From Phyllobacterium sp. OV277 (GTDB lineage Bacteria > Pseudomonadota > Alphaproteobacteria > Rhizobiales > Rhizobiaceae): 58,550 nt of DNA. Made by a program: the position numbers and the translations under genes. Below the pieces are notes generated by a model, which saw only the letters and a list, made by a program, of their open reading frames with translations, did no database searches and was not told the origin of the DNA. How positions within the stretch are numbered: position 1 is the stretch's first letter; every line of letters begins with the position of its first letter. Positions 29,792-38,251 of the stretch are shown here, in pieces. Location of the stretch: assembly GCF_900104355.1 (NCBI RefSeq), contig NZ_FNIY01000015.1:1-58550 (forward strand). Direction: 5' to 3'.

Positions 29792-30745
29792 ATGGGTTCG
29801 GGGTCTGAATTGGGTATCTACCTGCCAATAGCCGAGATTTCGGTCAATATCTTCGTGCTGTTCGGCATGGGGGCAGCGGTTGGATTCCTGTCCGGCATGT
29901 TTGGTGTCGGCGGCGGATTTCTCATCACGCCACTGCTGATCTTCTACAACATCCCACCCGCTGTCGCCGTTGCAACAGGTGCCAATCAGGTTATCGCGTC
30001 CTCCTTCACCGGGGCGCTCACGCACTTCAAACGCGGCTCACTCGACGTCAAACTGGGGACGCTGCTCGTTATTGGCGGTATAGCCGGGGCTGGGGTTGGT
30101 ATCTATGTCTTCGTGCTCTTGCGCGAACTCGGTCAGCTCGATCTGATCGTATCATTGCTATACGTTATATTTCTGAGCACAATCGGTGGCCTGATGCTGG
30201 TGGAAAGCATCAAATCCATGCGGCGGACAAAGGCTGGGCAACTCGCCACCCTCAAGAAGCCCGGCCAGCACAATTGGGTGCACCGCCTGCCCTTCAAGAT
30301 GCGGTTTCGCGCCTCCAAGATCTATGTGAGCATTATCCCGGTTCTGGTGCTTGGCGCTGCCATCGGCTTTCTCTCATCCATCATGGGTGTCGGCGGTGGC
30401 TTCATCATGGTTCCGGCCATGATCTATCTTTTGAAAGTGCCAACCAATGTGGTTATCGGCACGTCACTCTACCAGATCGTTTTCGTGACCGCCTTCACCA
30501 CCGTCATGCAGGCGACGACCAACCAGTCAGTTGATATCGTGCTTGCGTTCCTGCTGATGAGCGGCGGCGTCATCGGCGCTCAATATGGCACGCGTATCGG
30601 CCAGAAGCTACGCGGCGAACAATTGCGCGCCCTGCTTGCCACATTGGTTCTGGCCGTGGGCCTGCGCCTTGCCATCGAACTTTTTGTAACACCTGATGAT
30701 CTCTATTCAATCGCCATTGCGCTCACAGCACCGGCGGCGTCATGA
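29792..30745 (+). CDS. TauE/SafE family sulfite or anion exporter
   Basis: A polytopic inner-membrane protein of about 317 residues. It has the internal duplication of this family: GFLSGMFGVGGGFLITPLL in the first half and GFLSSIMGVGGGFIMVPAM in the second. Eight or so hydrophobic segments are visible. Family members move sulfite, sulfoacetate or other anions; the substrate here is unknown. The last 4 nt overlap the next gene (ATGA), so the two are translationally coupled. Confidence 0.88.
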   Translation: MGSGSELGIYLPIAEISVNIFVLFGMGAAVGFLSGMFGVGGGFLITPLLIFYNIPPAVAVATGANQVIASSFTGALTHFKRGSLDVKLGTLLVIGGIAGAGVGIYVFVLLRELGQLDLIVSLLYVIFLSTIGGLMLVESIKSMRRTKAGQLATLKKPGQHNWVHRLPFKMRFRASKIYVSIIPVLVLGAAIGFLSSIMGVGGGFIMVPAMIYLLKVPTNVVIGTSLYQIVFVTAFTTVMQATTNQSVDIVLAFLLMSGGVIGAQYGTRIGQKLRGEQLRALLATLVLAVGLRLAIELFVTPDDLYSIAIALTAPAAS

Positions 30746-31530
30746 GAATTCTCATAATTGTGTTCCTTCTGACCATGGCATCGCTGTCGGCAGCCTTCGC
30801 ACAGCAGATTCCCGGCAATAAGGAGACTGTCGAGATCGGGCTCTCAACCGATACAATTGCGATCACGTCAGGTTTTCGCGGGACAGACCTCACCGTCTTT
30901 GGCGCTTTCGACAATGCTGATCCGCTGATCCAGCGGCAGGGCCGCTATGATATCGTCGTGATCCTGCAGGGACCCGAACGCAATTTTGTCGTTCGGCGGA
31001 AAGACCGGTTCTTCGGCGTCTGGGTCAATTCAGAATCGGTGACTTTTCAGCACATCCCGGCATCCTATTCACTGGCCTCAACGCGCAGCCTGCAGGACAT
31101 TGCCGTTCCCAAGACATTTGCCCAACTGGCGCTCGGGGTGAACAATATCTTTTATGAGCCCATGCCTGATGGCTTCGGCTCCAGCGCATCGCTGCGGGAA
31201 TTTACAACGGAATTGCCGCGCTTGAAGCTCAAGCAAAACCTGTACAGCCAGCGCCCGGGAGATGTGCAGTTCCTGTCATCCACGCTCTTTCGCGCAACGC
31301 TGTCGCTACCGGCCAATGTGCCGGTCGGCAAGCATGTCGCGCGGGCCTTTCTGTTCCGCAATGGCGAATTTCTGCGCGAGAGTTCCACCAGTCTCAATAT
31401 TGTAAAAGCCGGGCTGGAATATCGCATCTACAAGGCAGCGCATGAAAACAGCCTGCTCTACGGTCTGTTCGCGGTGTTTCTGGCCGTTTTTACCGGCTGG
31501 ATGGGCCGCCTGATGTTCCGGAAAGACTGA
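30742..31530 (+). CDS. TIGR02186 family periplasmic/membrane protein
   Basis: A 262-residue protein with a signal peptide (MRILIIVFLLTMASLSAAFAQ) and a large periplasmic part (about 22-235) beginning ETVEIGLSTDTIAITSGFRGTDLTVFGAFDNAD. One C-terminal membrane helix lies at about 238-258 (LLYGLFAVFLAVFTGWMGRL). This fits the conserved alphaproteobacterial family TIGR02186, usually found next to TauE/SafE genes, as here. Its function is unknown; a partner or accessory subunit of the exporter is inferred from the coupling. Its stop codon touches the stop of the convergent methyltransferase gene. Confidence 0.85.
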   Translation: MRILIIVFLLTMASLSAAFAQQIPGNKETVEIGLSTDTIAITSGFRGTDLTVFGAFDNADPLIQRQGRYDIVVILQGPERNFVVRRKDRFFGVWVNSESVTFQHIPASYSLASTRSLQDIAVPKTFAQLALGVNNIFYEPMPDGFGSSASLREFTTELPRLKLKQNLYSQRPGDVQFLSSTLFRATLSLPANVPVGKHVARAFLFRNGEFLRESSTSLNIVKAGLEYRIYKAAHENSLLYGLFAVFLAVFTGWMGRLMFRKD

Positions 31531-32442
31531 TCAGGCGCGGCGGGCGACGACGATCAGACCCTGCAAGGGTTCACCGCGATCAAAACGGATCGCCTCATGG
31601 TCAATCGTCGAAGCAACCAAACCATGTTCGGCCAGAACCCGGCGCACATACGCTTGCGAATGCGTATAACGCAGCGAGGATTGCAGGATCAGTTCTCCAT
31701 CCTCGACGTGGGTTTCCACTGAAAAGGCGAATAGTCCATCGGAGCCAAGTGCTTCGACAAGGCGCGAAAAGGCCTTATCGAGATCGCCGACATAGACAAA
31801 GACATCCGCCGCGATGATGAGATCGGCTGAACCTGCGGGATAATCAAGTTCATTGACATCCCCTTTGAAGAGACGGTCATAGACCCGCTTTTCTTCGGCT
31901 TTCTGCAGCATGGCCTCGGAAAGATCCATGCCAGCCATATGGTCGACATCCGCCCGGAAATAATCTCCCATCAGGCCGGTGCCGCATCCAACGTCAAGCA
32001 TGGAACGATAATGCCTTGCGGGCGCTACTGCCTTGATAGCCTTTGCCAGCAATTCCGGTACACGGTAGTGCAGCTTTTGCAGAAGTGCCGTCTCAAATGT
32101 CGGCGCGTAGGCATCAAACAAAGTCTCGACATAGGCCGTGGGCGGATTATCAGGCATGACGGCATAGCCCGAAGCTGCCAGCTTCAACGTTGCGCCAAAA
32201 CGATCACCGGGATCGCGTTCCAGCAGGCGGCGCCATGTTTCGGCAGCCGCATCGTCATCGCCTGCGGCTTCTTCCATCTCGCCCAGACGAAACAGCCCGG
32301 CAGTCCAATCCGGAACAATTTCCAATGCCTGCCGCATCAGGTCGGCGGCGGCTACATGGTCGCCGGACTCGAAAAGCATATCCGCATAGGAAGCGCGCCG
32401 GTCCGCGATCAGATCACCCGATGACAGGAACGCCCGTGCCAT
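31531..32442 (-). CDS. TPR-fused class I SAM-dependent methyltransferase
   Basis: A 303-residue protein. The N-terminal part has TPR-like helices (ADMLFESGDHVAAADLMRQALEIVPDW). The Rossmann methyltransferase domain has motif I MLDVGCGTGLMGDYF and the acidic motif GMDLSEAMLQKAEEK, then ADLIIAADVFVYVGDL. The substrate is unknown. It starts 6 nt after the upstream membrane-protein gene ends, so they are in one operon. It is convergent with the TIGR02186 gene, with adjoining stop codons. Confidence 0.85.
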   Translation of the reverse strand: MARAFLSSGDLIADRRASYADMLFESGDHVAAADLMRQALEIVPDWTAGLFRLGEMEEAAGDDDAAAETWRRLLERDPGDRFGATLKLAASGYAVMPDNPPTAYVETLFDAYAPTFETALLQKLHYRVPELLAKAIKAVAPARHYRSMLDVGCGTGLMGDYFRADVDHMAGMDLSEAMLQKAEEKRVYDRLFKGDVNELDYPAGSADLIIAADVFVYVGDLDKAFSRLVEALGSDGLFAFSVETHVEDGELILQSSLRYTHSQAYVRRVLAEHGLVASTIDHEAIRFDRGEPLQGLIVVARRA

Positions 32443-32448
32443 GCTGGT

Positions 32449-33495
32449 TCAGTTCGAAACCAGAACGCGGATGGAAAAGACGTCGATCGCCTTGCCGGTG
32501 CGGGCAATATCCGAGTTGATCTTGATAAAACCGCCAGCAGCGGGCTTCTTGCCTTCCGGGAATTGCAACTCGAACAGATATTCATTGCTCGCATCAGTGA
32601 CATCGTAGCGCTTGCGTCCGCAATCACCGAGCGTACCGAAATCGCAGCTCACAGCCATTTGTGTGGCGGAGCCGTCTTCAGCTTTGGCGATAATGTCAAA
32701 GATGGCGTGCTTTCCCGCCAGTTGCTGAAGCACACCCTGCCCGACCTGGAAGGTAATGTCATCGTTCTCGCCGGGTGACTTGATCCGCACGAACTTCTGC
32801 ACATTATCGCCTGCAACGCTGGCTGTCGCCCGGCCCGACATTGAAACACGGGTCATATCAGCAGGATCGAAAATCGATATCCAATTACCATCAGCGGAAA
32901 GTTGCCCTTCCTTCATTGGCTCATGGCTACCCACAGCAGGGCCACCGCTCGATGCTGGCGGTGTGCTGCCGGATGGCTTCGAATTGATCAGGCCCGATGC
33001 AACAAGCCATAGCAAACCGATCGCGACCAGCAGAATCGCAAAAATGATGATGAACTTGGTAAGACCGCGCGCTTTCTGGTGTTCGCGCGTCTTCTTCACC
33101 CGCGGCTGATTATAGGCAGGCCGGTAATTGTCAGCGCGATTGTTATCTGTAGGGCCAAGATCGGAATCGAGCGATGCATCCATGGATGGCTCAACGCGGC
33201 CAGATGCTGCCTGTCGCCGCTGCGCGGGCTCTGGTGAAATGGATGGCTCGCGCCGCTCCACAACGGGCTCCGGTGCGCCGCGCGAAGGGTTGCGTGCTTC
33301 ACCTTCAATGCGGGTAATTGCGGCTTTCAGGCGTTCGCGGCGTTCCTCGCGCTCTGCTTCATCGAGCGCACCATTGGCGGTCAGGGAGCGTTCATGCGCT
33401 GTCCACGCCGATTCGTAAATCTTCTGGCGAACGGCAGGATTACTCACATCCGCTTTGGCGAAAGCATTCCGGATGGCTTGTTCAATCGCTTCCAA
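32449..33495 (-). CDS. Single-span membrane protein with periplasmic domain, unknown function
   Basis: A 348-residue protein. The N-terminal cytosolic helical part (MEAIEQAIRNAFAKADVSNP ... ERLKAAITRIEGEA) is followed by a charged, disordered linker. One membrane helix lies at about residues 146-168 (FIIIFAILLVAIGLLWLVASGLI). A C-terminal beta-rich domain (about 190-348) contains CDFGTLGDCGRKRYDV, with two cysteines that could form a disulfide. I recognise no named function, although the layout is conserved-looking and rhizobial. The start is a TTG at 33495, so the N-terminus is uncertain. Co-transcribed with the methyltransferase. Confidence 0.7.
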   Translation of the reverse strand: MEAIEQAIRNAFAKADVSNPAVRQKIYESAWTAHERSLTANGALDEAEREERRERLKAAITRIEGEARNPSRGAPEPVVERREPSISPEPAQRRQAASGRVEPSMDASLDSDLGPTDNNRADNYRPAYNQPRVKKTREHQKARGLTKFIIIFAILLVAIGLLWLVASGLINSKPSGSTPPASSGGPAVGSHEPMKEGQLSADGNWISIFDPADMTRVSMSGRATASVAGDNVQKFVRIKSPGENDDITFQVGQGVLQQLAGKHAIFDIIAKAEDGSATQMAVSCDFGTLGDCGRKRYDVTDASNEYLFELQFPEGKKPAAGGFIKINSDIARTGKAIDVFSIRVLVSN

Positions 33496-33626
33496 CTGGA
33501 CGATTTCCCCTTCAAAGCAGCTCGTATGACCCGGCTAGGCATAGACGATTTGACTGCTTATTCAAGACTACCGCGGCGCAATGATGGCGGTTTTCGTCCT
33601 AAGTGATGCTCATTTCAAACAAGTCT

Positions 33627-33659
33627 CACCCGGCAGCTGTGCGAGCGCGTTGCCGGGTG
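33627..33659 (-). terminator. Hairpin after the ABC importer operon
   Basis: CACCCGGCA and TGCCGGGTG pair with a loop of 15 nt, just after the stop of the ABC ATPase gene on the minus strand. The following T-content is modest. Confidence 0.65.
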
Positions 33660-33667
33660 AACAATAT

Positions 33668-34465
33668 TCAGATGAAGCGGCTGAGAAATGCCCGCGTGCG
33701 CGGATGTTGCGGATTACCGAGAACATCTTCGGGTTTGCCCTGCTCGACGATATAGCCGCCATCCATGAACACCACTCTATCAGCTGCTTCCCGCGCGAAT
33801 CCGATTTCGTGGGTGACAACGATCATGGTGAGGCCCTGATCAGCGAGATCACGCATGGTCGCCAGCACCTCGCCGACAAGCTCCGGGTCAAGCGCCGAGG
33901 TCGGTTCATCGAATAACATCAGCTTCGGCCTGATCGCCAAGGCTCTTGCAATGGCGATGCGCTGTTGCTGTCCACCGGACAATTGCCGGGGATAGGCGTC
34001 AGCCTTGTGCGTGAGCCCGACGCGCGCCAGCAGTTCCATTGCCAGTTCGGTGGCCGCCTTGCGGCTTTGCTTGTGTACACCAATGGGCGCTTCGATGATG
34101 TTCTGCAGGGCAGTCATGTGCGGATAAAGATTGAACTGCTGGAACACCATCCCGATCTGCCGCCGCTGGACAGCTATGGCCCGTGCGGGGAGCTTGTTGA
34201 GCCGTCCATTGCGCAGGGAATAGCCGATCTGTTCGCCAGCAACCACAATCGAGCCCCGGTCAATTGCTTCGAGATGATTAATGCAGCGTAGGAAGGTGGA
34301 TTTGCCCGAGCCCGAAGGGCCAAGGACAACCACCACTTCACCGGGAGCTACATCGAGGTCGATACCCTTGAGCACCTCGACTTCGCCAAAGGACTTATGG
34401 ACATTGCGAGCCCGCACCAGCGCATCGCCGGGTTCGATGCCGTTCATCGAAAATTGTGCTGTCAT
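33668..34465 (-). CDS. Polar amino acid ABC transporter ATPase
   Basis: A 265-residue GlnQ/HisP-type ATPase. It has Walker [11 protein letters not shown]-loop [13 protein letters not shown], signature [15 protein letters not shown], Walker [15 protein letters not shown] and the H-loop [12 protein letters not shown]. It powers the importer formed with the two genes upstream. Its start overlaps the permease stop by 4 nt. Last gene of the cassette. Confidence 0.93.
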   Translation of the reverse strand: MTAQFSMNGIEPGDALVRARNVHKSFGEVEVLKGIDLDVAPGEVVVVLGPSGSGKSTFLRCINHLEAIDRGSIVVAGEQIGYSLRNGRLNKLPARAIAVQRRQIGMVFQQFNLYPHMTALQNIIEAPIGVHKQSRKAATELAMELLARVGLTHKADAYPRQLSGGQQQRIAIARALAIRPKLMLFDEPTSALDPELVGEVLATMRDLADQGLTMIVVTHEIGFAREAADRVVFMDGGYIVEQGKPEDVLGNPQHPRTRAFLSRFI

Positions 34466-35421
34466 TTGCTCACCTCCACGGCTGGCACCGTCGCCGCTGC
34501 AGCAGCAACCTTGTCCTGTTTCCTGACGGTCGAAGATCCGCGTTCGCCGCGACCGTAATAGCGCTCGATGAAGCCCTGTCCGATATTGAGGATCGATGTG
34601 ATGAACAGATACCAGATCACGGCAACCATCAGCATCGGAATGACCTCGAAGGTTCTGTTGTAGACAGCCTGCACCGAGTAGAGCAGGTCAGCCATGGCAA
34701 TAACGCTGACAAGCGATGTTGCCTTGATCATGCTGATCAACTGATTACCTGTGGGCGGCACGATGGAGCGCATGGCTTGCGGAATAATGATACGCCGCAG
34801 CGCACGCGTGCGCGTCATACCAAAAGCTTCGGTGGTTTCGATCTGGCCCTTATCAACGGACAGAAGTCCGCCACGAATGATCTCGGCCATATAGGCAGCC
34901 TCGTTCAAGGCAAGCCCGGCAATAGCTGCAGTCATTGGTGTAATGAGGTCGTTGGTATTCCAGCTGGCCAGCGTCGGACCGAAGGGAATCGCGATGGAAA
35001 TTTCCTGAAAGAGCGTCGAGAGATTGTACCAGAAAATAAGCTGGACCAGCAGCGGCGTGCCGCGAAAGAACCAGATGTAAAGGCCCGCAAGCGAGCTGGC
35101 GAGACGGTCATTTGACATGCGGGCAATGGCAAGAATAAGCCCTATGACAACGCCAATCGCCATGGCAACAACGGTCAGACCCAAGGTGACATAAAGGCCG
35201 CGCAAAACAGTCGCTTCGGTGAACCATTGGAACACAACAGGCCAACCGAAATTCTGATTATTGGCAATAATCCAGAGAAAGTTCGCGGCAACGAGAAGCG
35301 TGATGCCCCACAGCAACCAGCGATCCGTGCGAAAGGGCTTATGCGCATTCGCCACATCGCGAAGCGCAGCCTCTGCATCGCCCGTTGCGGGCGATGCCAA
35401 TGTTGGTGTGTTCTGGCTCAT
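34462..35421 (-). CDS. Polar amino acid ABC transporter permease
   Basis: A 319-residue inner-membrane permease of the HisMQ type. It has multiple helices ([23 protein letters not shown] and others) and the EAA loop [45 protein letters not shown], which docks to the ATPase. The cytosolic N-terminus is about 40 residues longer than usual, and an alanine/valine-rich C-terminal tail follows GRGERGSS. Overlaps both neighbouring genes by 4 nt. Confidence 0.92.
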   Translation of the reverse strand: MSQNTPTLASPATGDAEAALRDVANAHKPFRTDRWLLWGITLLVAANFLWIIANNQNFGWPVVFQWFTEATVLRGLYVTLGLTVVAMAIGVVIGLILAIARMSNDRLASSLAGLYIWFFRGTPLLVQLIFWYNLSTLFQEISIAIPFGPTLASWNTNDLITPMTAAIAGLALNEAAYMAEIIRGGLLSVDKGQIETTEAFGMTRTRALRRIIIPQAMRSIVPPTGNQLISMIKATSLVSVIAMADLLYSVQAVYNRTFEVIPMLMVAVIWYLFITSILNIGQGFIERYYGRGERGSSTVRKQDKVAAAAATVPAVEVSK

Positions 35422-36314
35422 TTTGCAGCTTTACCCGCAAGATTGATCCCCGGCTCCTTCAACATGTTCTTCTCAAGCCCCCACTTCTTCAAAATGGCGG
35501 CATAGGTGCCATTGTCCATCAGGGTCTTGATGCTTTCCACCAGTATGGGGCCAAGTGGCGAACCCTTGGCAACCACCGCGCCCTGGAAAATATCATCAAA
35601 GCCGTTCTTCAGGCCAGTGCCTGTCAATTCGAGCTGACCATTGGCCTGCTCGACGAAATAGATCAGCGGGGCCTGCGAGGAGAAGAAGGCATCGGAACGC
35701 TTGGAGCGAACAGCCAGAATAGAAGTCGGCTGGTCGGTGAAGGACTGAACTTCGATAGCTGGTTTGCTGTCCTTCAGGCATTTTTCTGCCTGTTCCTTGA
35801 TGACTTTTTCAGCCGAACCGCCAGCCATGACGGCAATACGGCTACCGCAGGTGTTGTCGAGCGAAGTAATGCCCTTGGGGTTGCCCTTTTGCACGGCAAA
35901 CACCACGAACTCCTGTACGTAATCAACGAAATCATTGGCAGCCTGACGCGACGGATAGTCCCCAACCGGCCCCATGGCAAACTGGTAGCGCCCGGAATTG
36001 ATGCCGCTCAGGAGTGCGGGAAGACCACTGACTGTTGCATGTTTGATCTCGACGCCCCACAATTCACCGACAGCCTTGGTCAAATCCGCGCTGGCACCCT
36101 CCATCTCTGTATTGCCGGTGACAATCTCATAGGGCGGAAAGGAACCATTGTTAACGGAAGTGATGCTGCCAGCCTTGCGGATTTCCTCGGGTAACTTGGC
36201 GCGAAGTGCCTCGTTGACAGTCTGTTTGGCAATAGCCACCTCCGCGGCCATTGCGGGTGCAGCAAACAGAGTTGCCGCAAACAATGCAGTATAAGTCAGG
36301 TGTTTGAGTTTCAT
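35418..36314 (-). CDS. Periplasmic substrate-binding protein of the ABC importer
   Basis: A 298-residue family 3 binding protein with a signal peptide (MKLKHLTYTALFAATLFAAPAMA). It has the usual SITSVNNGSFPPYEIVTGNTEMEGASADLTKAVGE ligand-binding lobe and VDYVQEFVVFAVQKGN. It captures the ligand in the periplasm. The ATG at 36314 follows AAGGGG; an upstream start at 36428 is rejected because it overlaps the hydrolase gene without a signal-peptide function. Ligand unknown; the neighbouring hydrolase suggests an amide-type compound. Confidence 0.9.
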   Translation of the reverse strand: MKLKHLTYTALFAATLFAAPAMAAEVAIAKQTVNEALRAKLPEEIRKAGSITSVNNGSFPPYEIVTGNTEMEGASADLTKAVGELWGVEIKHATVSGLPALLSGINSGRYQFAMGPVGDYPSRQAANDFVDYVQEFVVFAVQKGNPKGITSLDNTCGSRIAVMAGGSAEKVIKEQAEKCLKDSKPAIEVQSFTDQPTSILAVRSKRSDAFFSSQAPLIYFVEQANGQLELTGTGLKNGFDDIFQGAVVAKGSPLGPILVESIKTLMDNGTYAAILKKWGLEKNMLKEPGINLAGKAAK

Positions 36315-36354
36315 TGTCGTTCCCCTTTTTATTATCTTTGAATGGGTGTGGTTT

Positions 36355-37155
36355 TCAGTTGGCCGCATCGGCCAGTTCAGGCCGGGCAAAGCGGCGATTG
36401 GCCAGAACCGGCAGGATCGCACGGGCATGGTTTATCCGCTTCGGATCAATATCCGCGAAGATGAGTGACGGGCCTTCTCCTGCCCGCACAACGGCCACGC
36501 CCAGCGGGTCGACCACCATGCTCGCACCGATATTGCGCTCGCCGCACTCGCCGACGGCGACAATATAGCAGGTATTTTCCAGCGCCCGCGCCGTCACCAG
36601 CACCTCCCAATGCGCCTCCTTGCCCGGCCCTTTGACCCATGCAGCCGGCAGAATCAGCACATCGGCACCATCAACCGCATGACGGCGAGCCAGTTCAGGA
36701 AAGCGCAAATCGTAACAGGTCATGAGGCCTAGTTTGAGCCCTGCAATTTCGATCAAGCCAGGGATTTCACCGCCGGGCTGCACATTGGTCGATTCCTTGG
36801 CGGCAAAAGCGTCATAAAGATGCAGCTTTAGATATTGCGCGACGATCTCGCCGCCGCAAATTGTCACCAGATTGTTGAAGACACGCTGACCACCGGTCGG
36901 CACATGTATGCACATCATCACAGTCATATCGCTGTTCCGGCTCTCCGCCAGCAAATGGGTCATGAACGGACCATCCAGCGGCTGCGCCGTTTTCAGCACA
37001 ATATCGGGATCAGTGATGTCCCGGGCAAGAATACCTTCCGGTAGAACGAGAAGATCGGCACCACCAGCATGGGCGTCGCGCATCAACTGCGTGCAGATAT
37101 CGGCGTTTTCCTGCCAGACCTTGCTAACGGCGAACTGTCCAAGCGCGACCCTCAT
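36355..37155 (-). CDS. Carbon-nitrogen hydrolase (nitrilase superfamily amidase)
   Basis: A 266-residue single-domain enzyme with the complete Glu-Lys-Cys triad: Glu40 in LVLPEG, Lys110 in YLKLHLYD and Cys147 in LMTCYDLRFPE. Members hydrolyse small amides or omega-amides; sequence does not tell the substrate, and it could be a deaminated-glutathione-type or stereoselective amidase. It overlaps the decarboxylase-like gene by 4 nt and is followed 40 nt later by the binding protein. In this operon it probably acts on the imported compound. Confidence 0.88.
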   Translation of the reverse strand: MRVALGQFAVSKVWQENADICTQLMRDAHAGGADLLVLPEGILARDITDPDIVLKTAQPLDGPFMTHLLAESRNSDMTVMMCIHVPTGGQRVFNNLVTICGGEIVAQYLKLHLYDAFAAKESTNVQPGGEIPGLIEIAGLKLGLMTCYDLRFPELARRHAVDGADVLILPAAWVKGPGKEAHWEVLVTARALENTCYIVAVGECGERNIGASMVVDPLGVAVVRAGEGPSLIFADIDPKRINHARAILPVLANRRFARPELADAAN

Positions 37156-38147
37156 GCCGGAACTCCCGTATGGCTGGTTGCGCCAAAGGACTGGCTCGTT
37201 TGATGCGGGAAAAGATCGGTGGGCGACAGAAGCATTGGTGTCAGTCCTTGCAGGTGCAGTTGTTCGGCAAAATCCGTGATCATCCGTTCATTGGCGGCAA
37301 AACCGCTATCGTTCCAGCTGGCGGGCAGATCGCGCGCCACGTGACCAAGTTCGTCGATGATCCACGGCGTGGTCTCGGCATATTTGCGGCGTTTTTCCAG
37401 CCAGACGCGCTGGGATTCATCAAGCAGATTGCTCAGCTCTTCCGGCAGCCAGGGGTGTTCGGCGACAAAGGACGCCTTGAGCCCCAGAAGGTGCATGCCG
37501 GGGATGTAACCAACCTCGTGGAAATAGGCGAGTTCTTCAGTGCGGAAATCCGTCAGCACATGGCGGAATTTGGAATCAGGACCAAAAAATCCCTCAGGCA
37601 TGAATGGCGTGAACACGGCGTCAAGTTCGCCGGCTTCCAGCAACTGCATCATCGGGCGCTCGCCCGGCACCGCTTCAATACGACCGGGGCGGCCAAAGCC
37701 ATCGAGCCTGTCGGTGATGGGATGGGCTTCCGTGAGGCGCCCGGCAAACCAGAACGCGTCCTCAATGCCGACACCCGCATGGGAGAGTGCAGCGCGGGTC
37801 CATGTGTTGCCCGAGTCGCGCCAACCGGTGACGCCGATCTTTTTGCCTGCCAGATGCTCAAGCCGGGTAACCGGGCTGTTTTTCGCCGTGATGATGCAGC
37901 GATGGCGGAAACCGCGCATGACGAAATTTGGAACACCAATAACATCCATCTCGCCATTGGCCCGCCCAGATGCGTAGCGGCTGAACGACATTTCGGCGGC
38001 ATCATGATGCGGATCAGCCGCAATGTTCCCGACAAGCGTGCCAACGCGGTCGACTTTGACATCAAGCCTGTCCGAGGTGACATCCCCCAACGCCAACGGC
38101 GTATAATAATCCCAATCGCGAACGGCCAATCGAACAGTGATACGCAA
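37152..38147 (-). CDS. 4,5-dihydroxyphthalate decarboxylase-like / NMT1-fold protein
   Basis: A 331-residue protein with the periplasmic-binding-protein-like fold of 4,5-dihydroxyphthalate decarboxylases. Family-like segments are LAVRDWDYYTPLALGDV, AAEMSFSRYA, VIGVPNFVMRGFRHRCIITAKNSPV and GKKIGVTGWRDSGNTWTRAAL. There is no signal peptide, so it should be cytosolic. Known members decarboxylate aromatic acids, but many relatives are uncharacterised, so the reaction here is unknown. First gene of the cassette, transcribed away from the MocR gene. Confidence 0.75.
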   Translation of the reverse strand: MRITVRLAVRDWDYYTPLALGDVTSDRLDVKVDRVGTLVGNIAADPHHDAAEMSFSRYASGRANGEMDVIGVPNFVMRGFRHRCIITAKNSPVTRLEHLAGKKIGVTGWRDSGNTWTRAALSHAGVGIEDAFWFAGRLTEAHPITDRLDGFGRPGRIEAVPGERPMMQLLEAGELDAVFTPFMPEGFFGPDSKFRHVLTDFRTEELAYFHEVGYIPGMHLLGLKASFVAEHPWLPEELSNLLDESQRVWLEKRRKYAETTPWIIDELGHVARDLPASWNDSGFAANERMITDFAEQLHLQGLTPMLLSPTDLFPHQTSQSFGATSHTGVPA

Positions 38148-38187
38148 GACATTTCCTCATTGCATTTTCGGTTTTCATGAGGGAAGC

Positions 38188-38237
38188 TAAATGTTCATTA
38201 TTGACTGATCAAATGCTTTTACGTTACTGAACATTTA
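38188..38237. promoter_or_regulatory. Inverted-repeat operator between the MocR gene and the cassette
   Basis: TAAATGTTCA (38188-38197) and TGAACATTTA (38228-38237) are perfect 10-bp inverted arms whose centres are 40 nt apart, about four helical turns. They lie in the 104-nt divergent promoter. MocR/GntR regulators bind such spaced repeats near their own gene, so this is the likely site of the adjacent regulator. Confidence 0.7.
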
Positions 38238-38251
38238 AAAGAGGAACAGAA

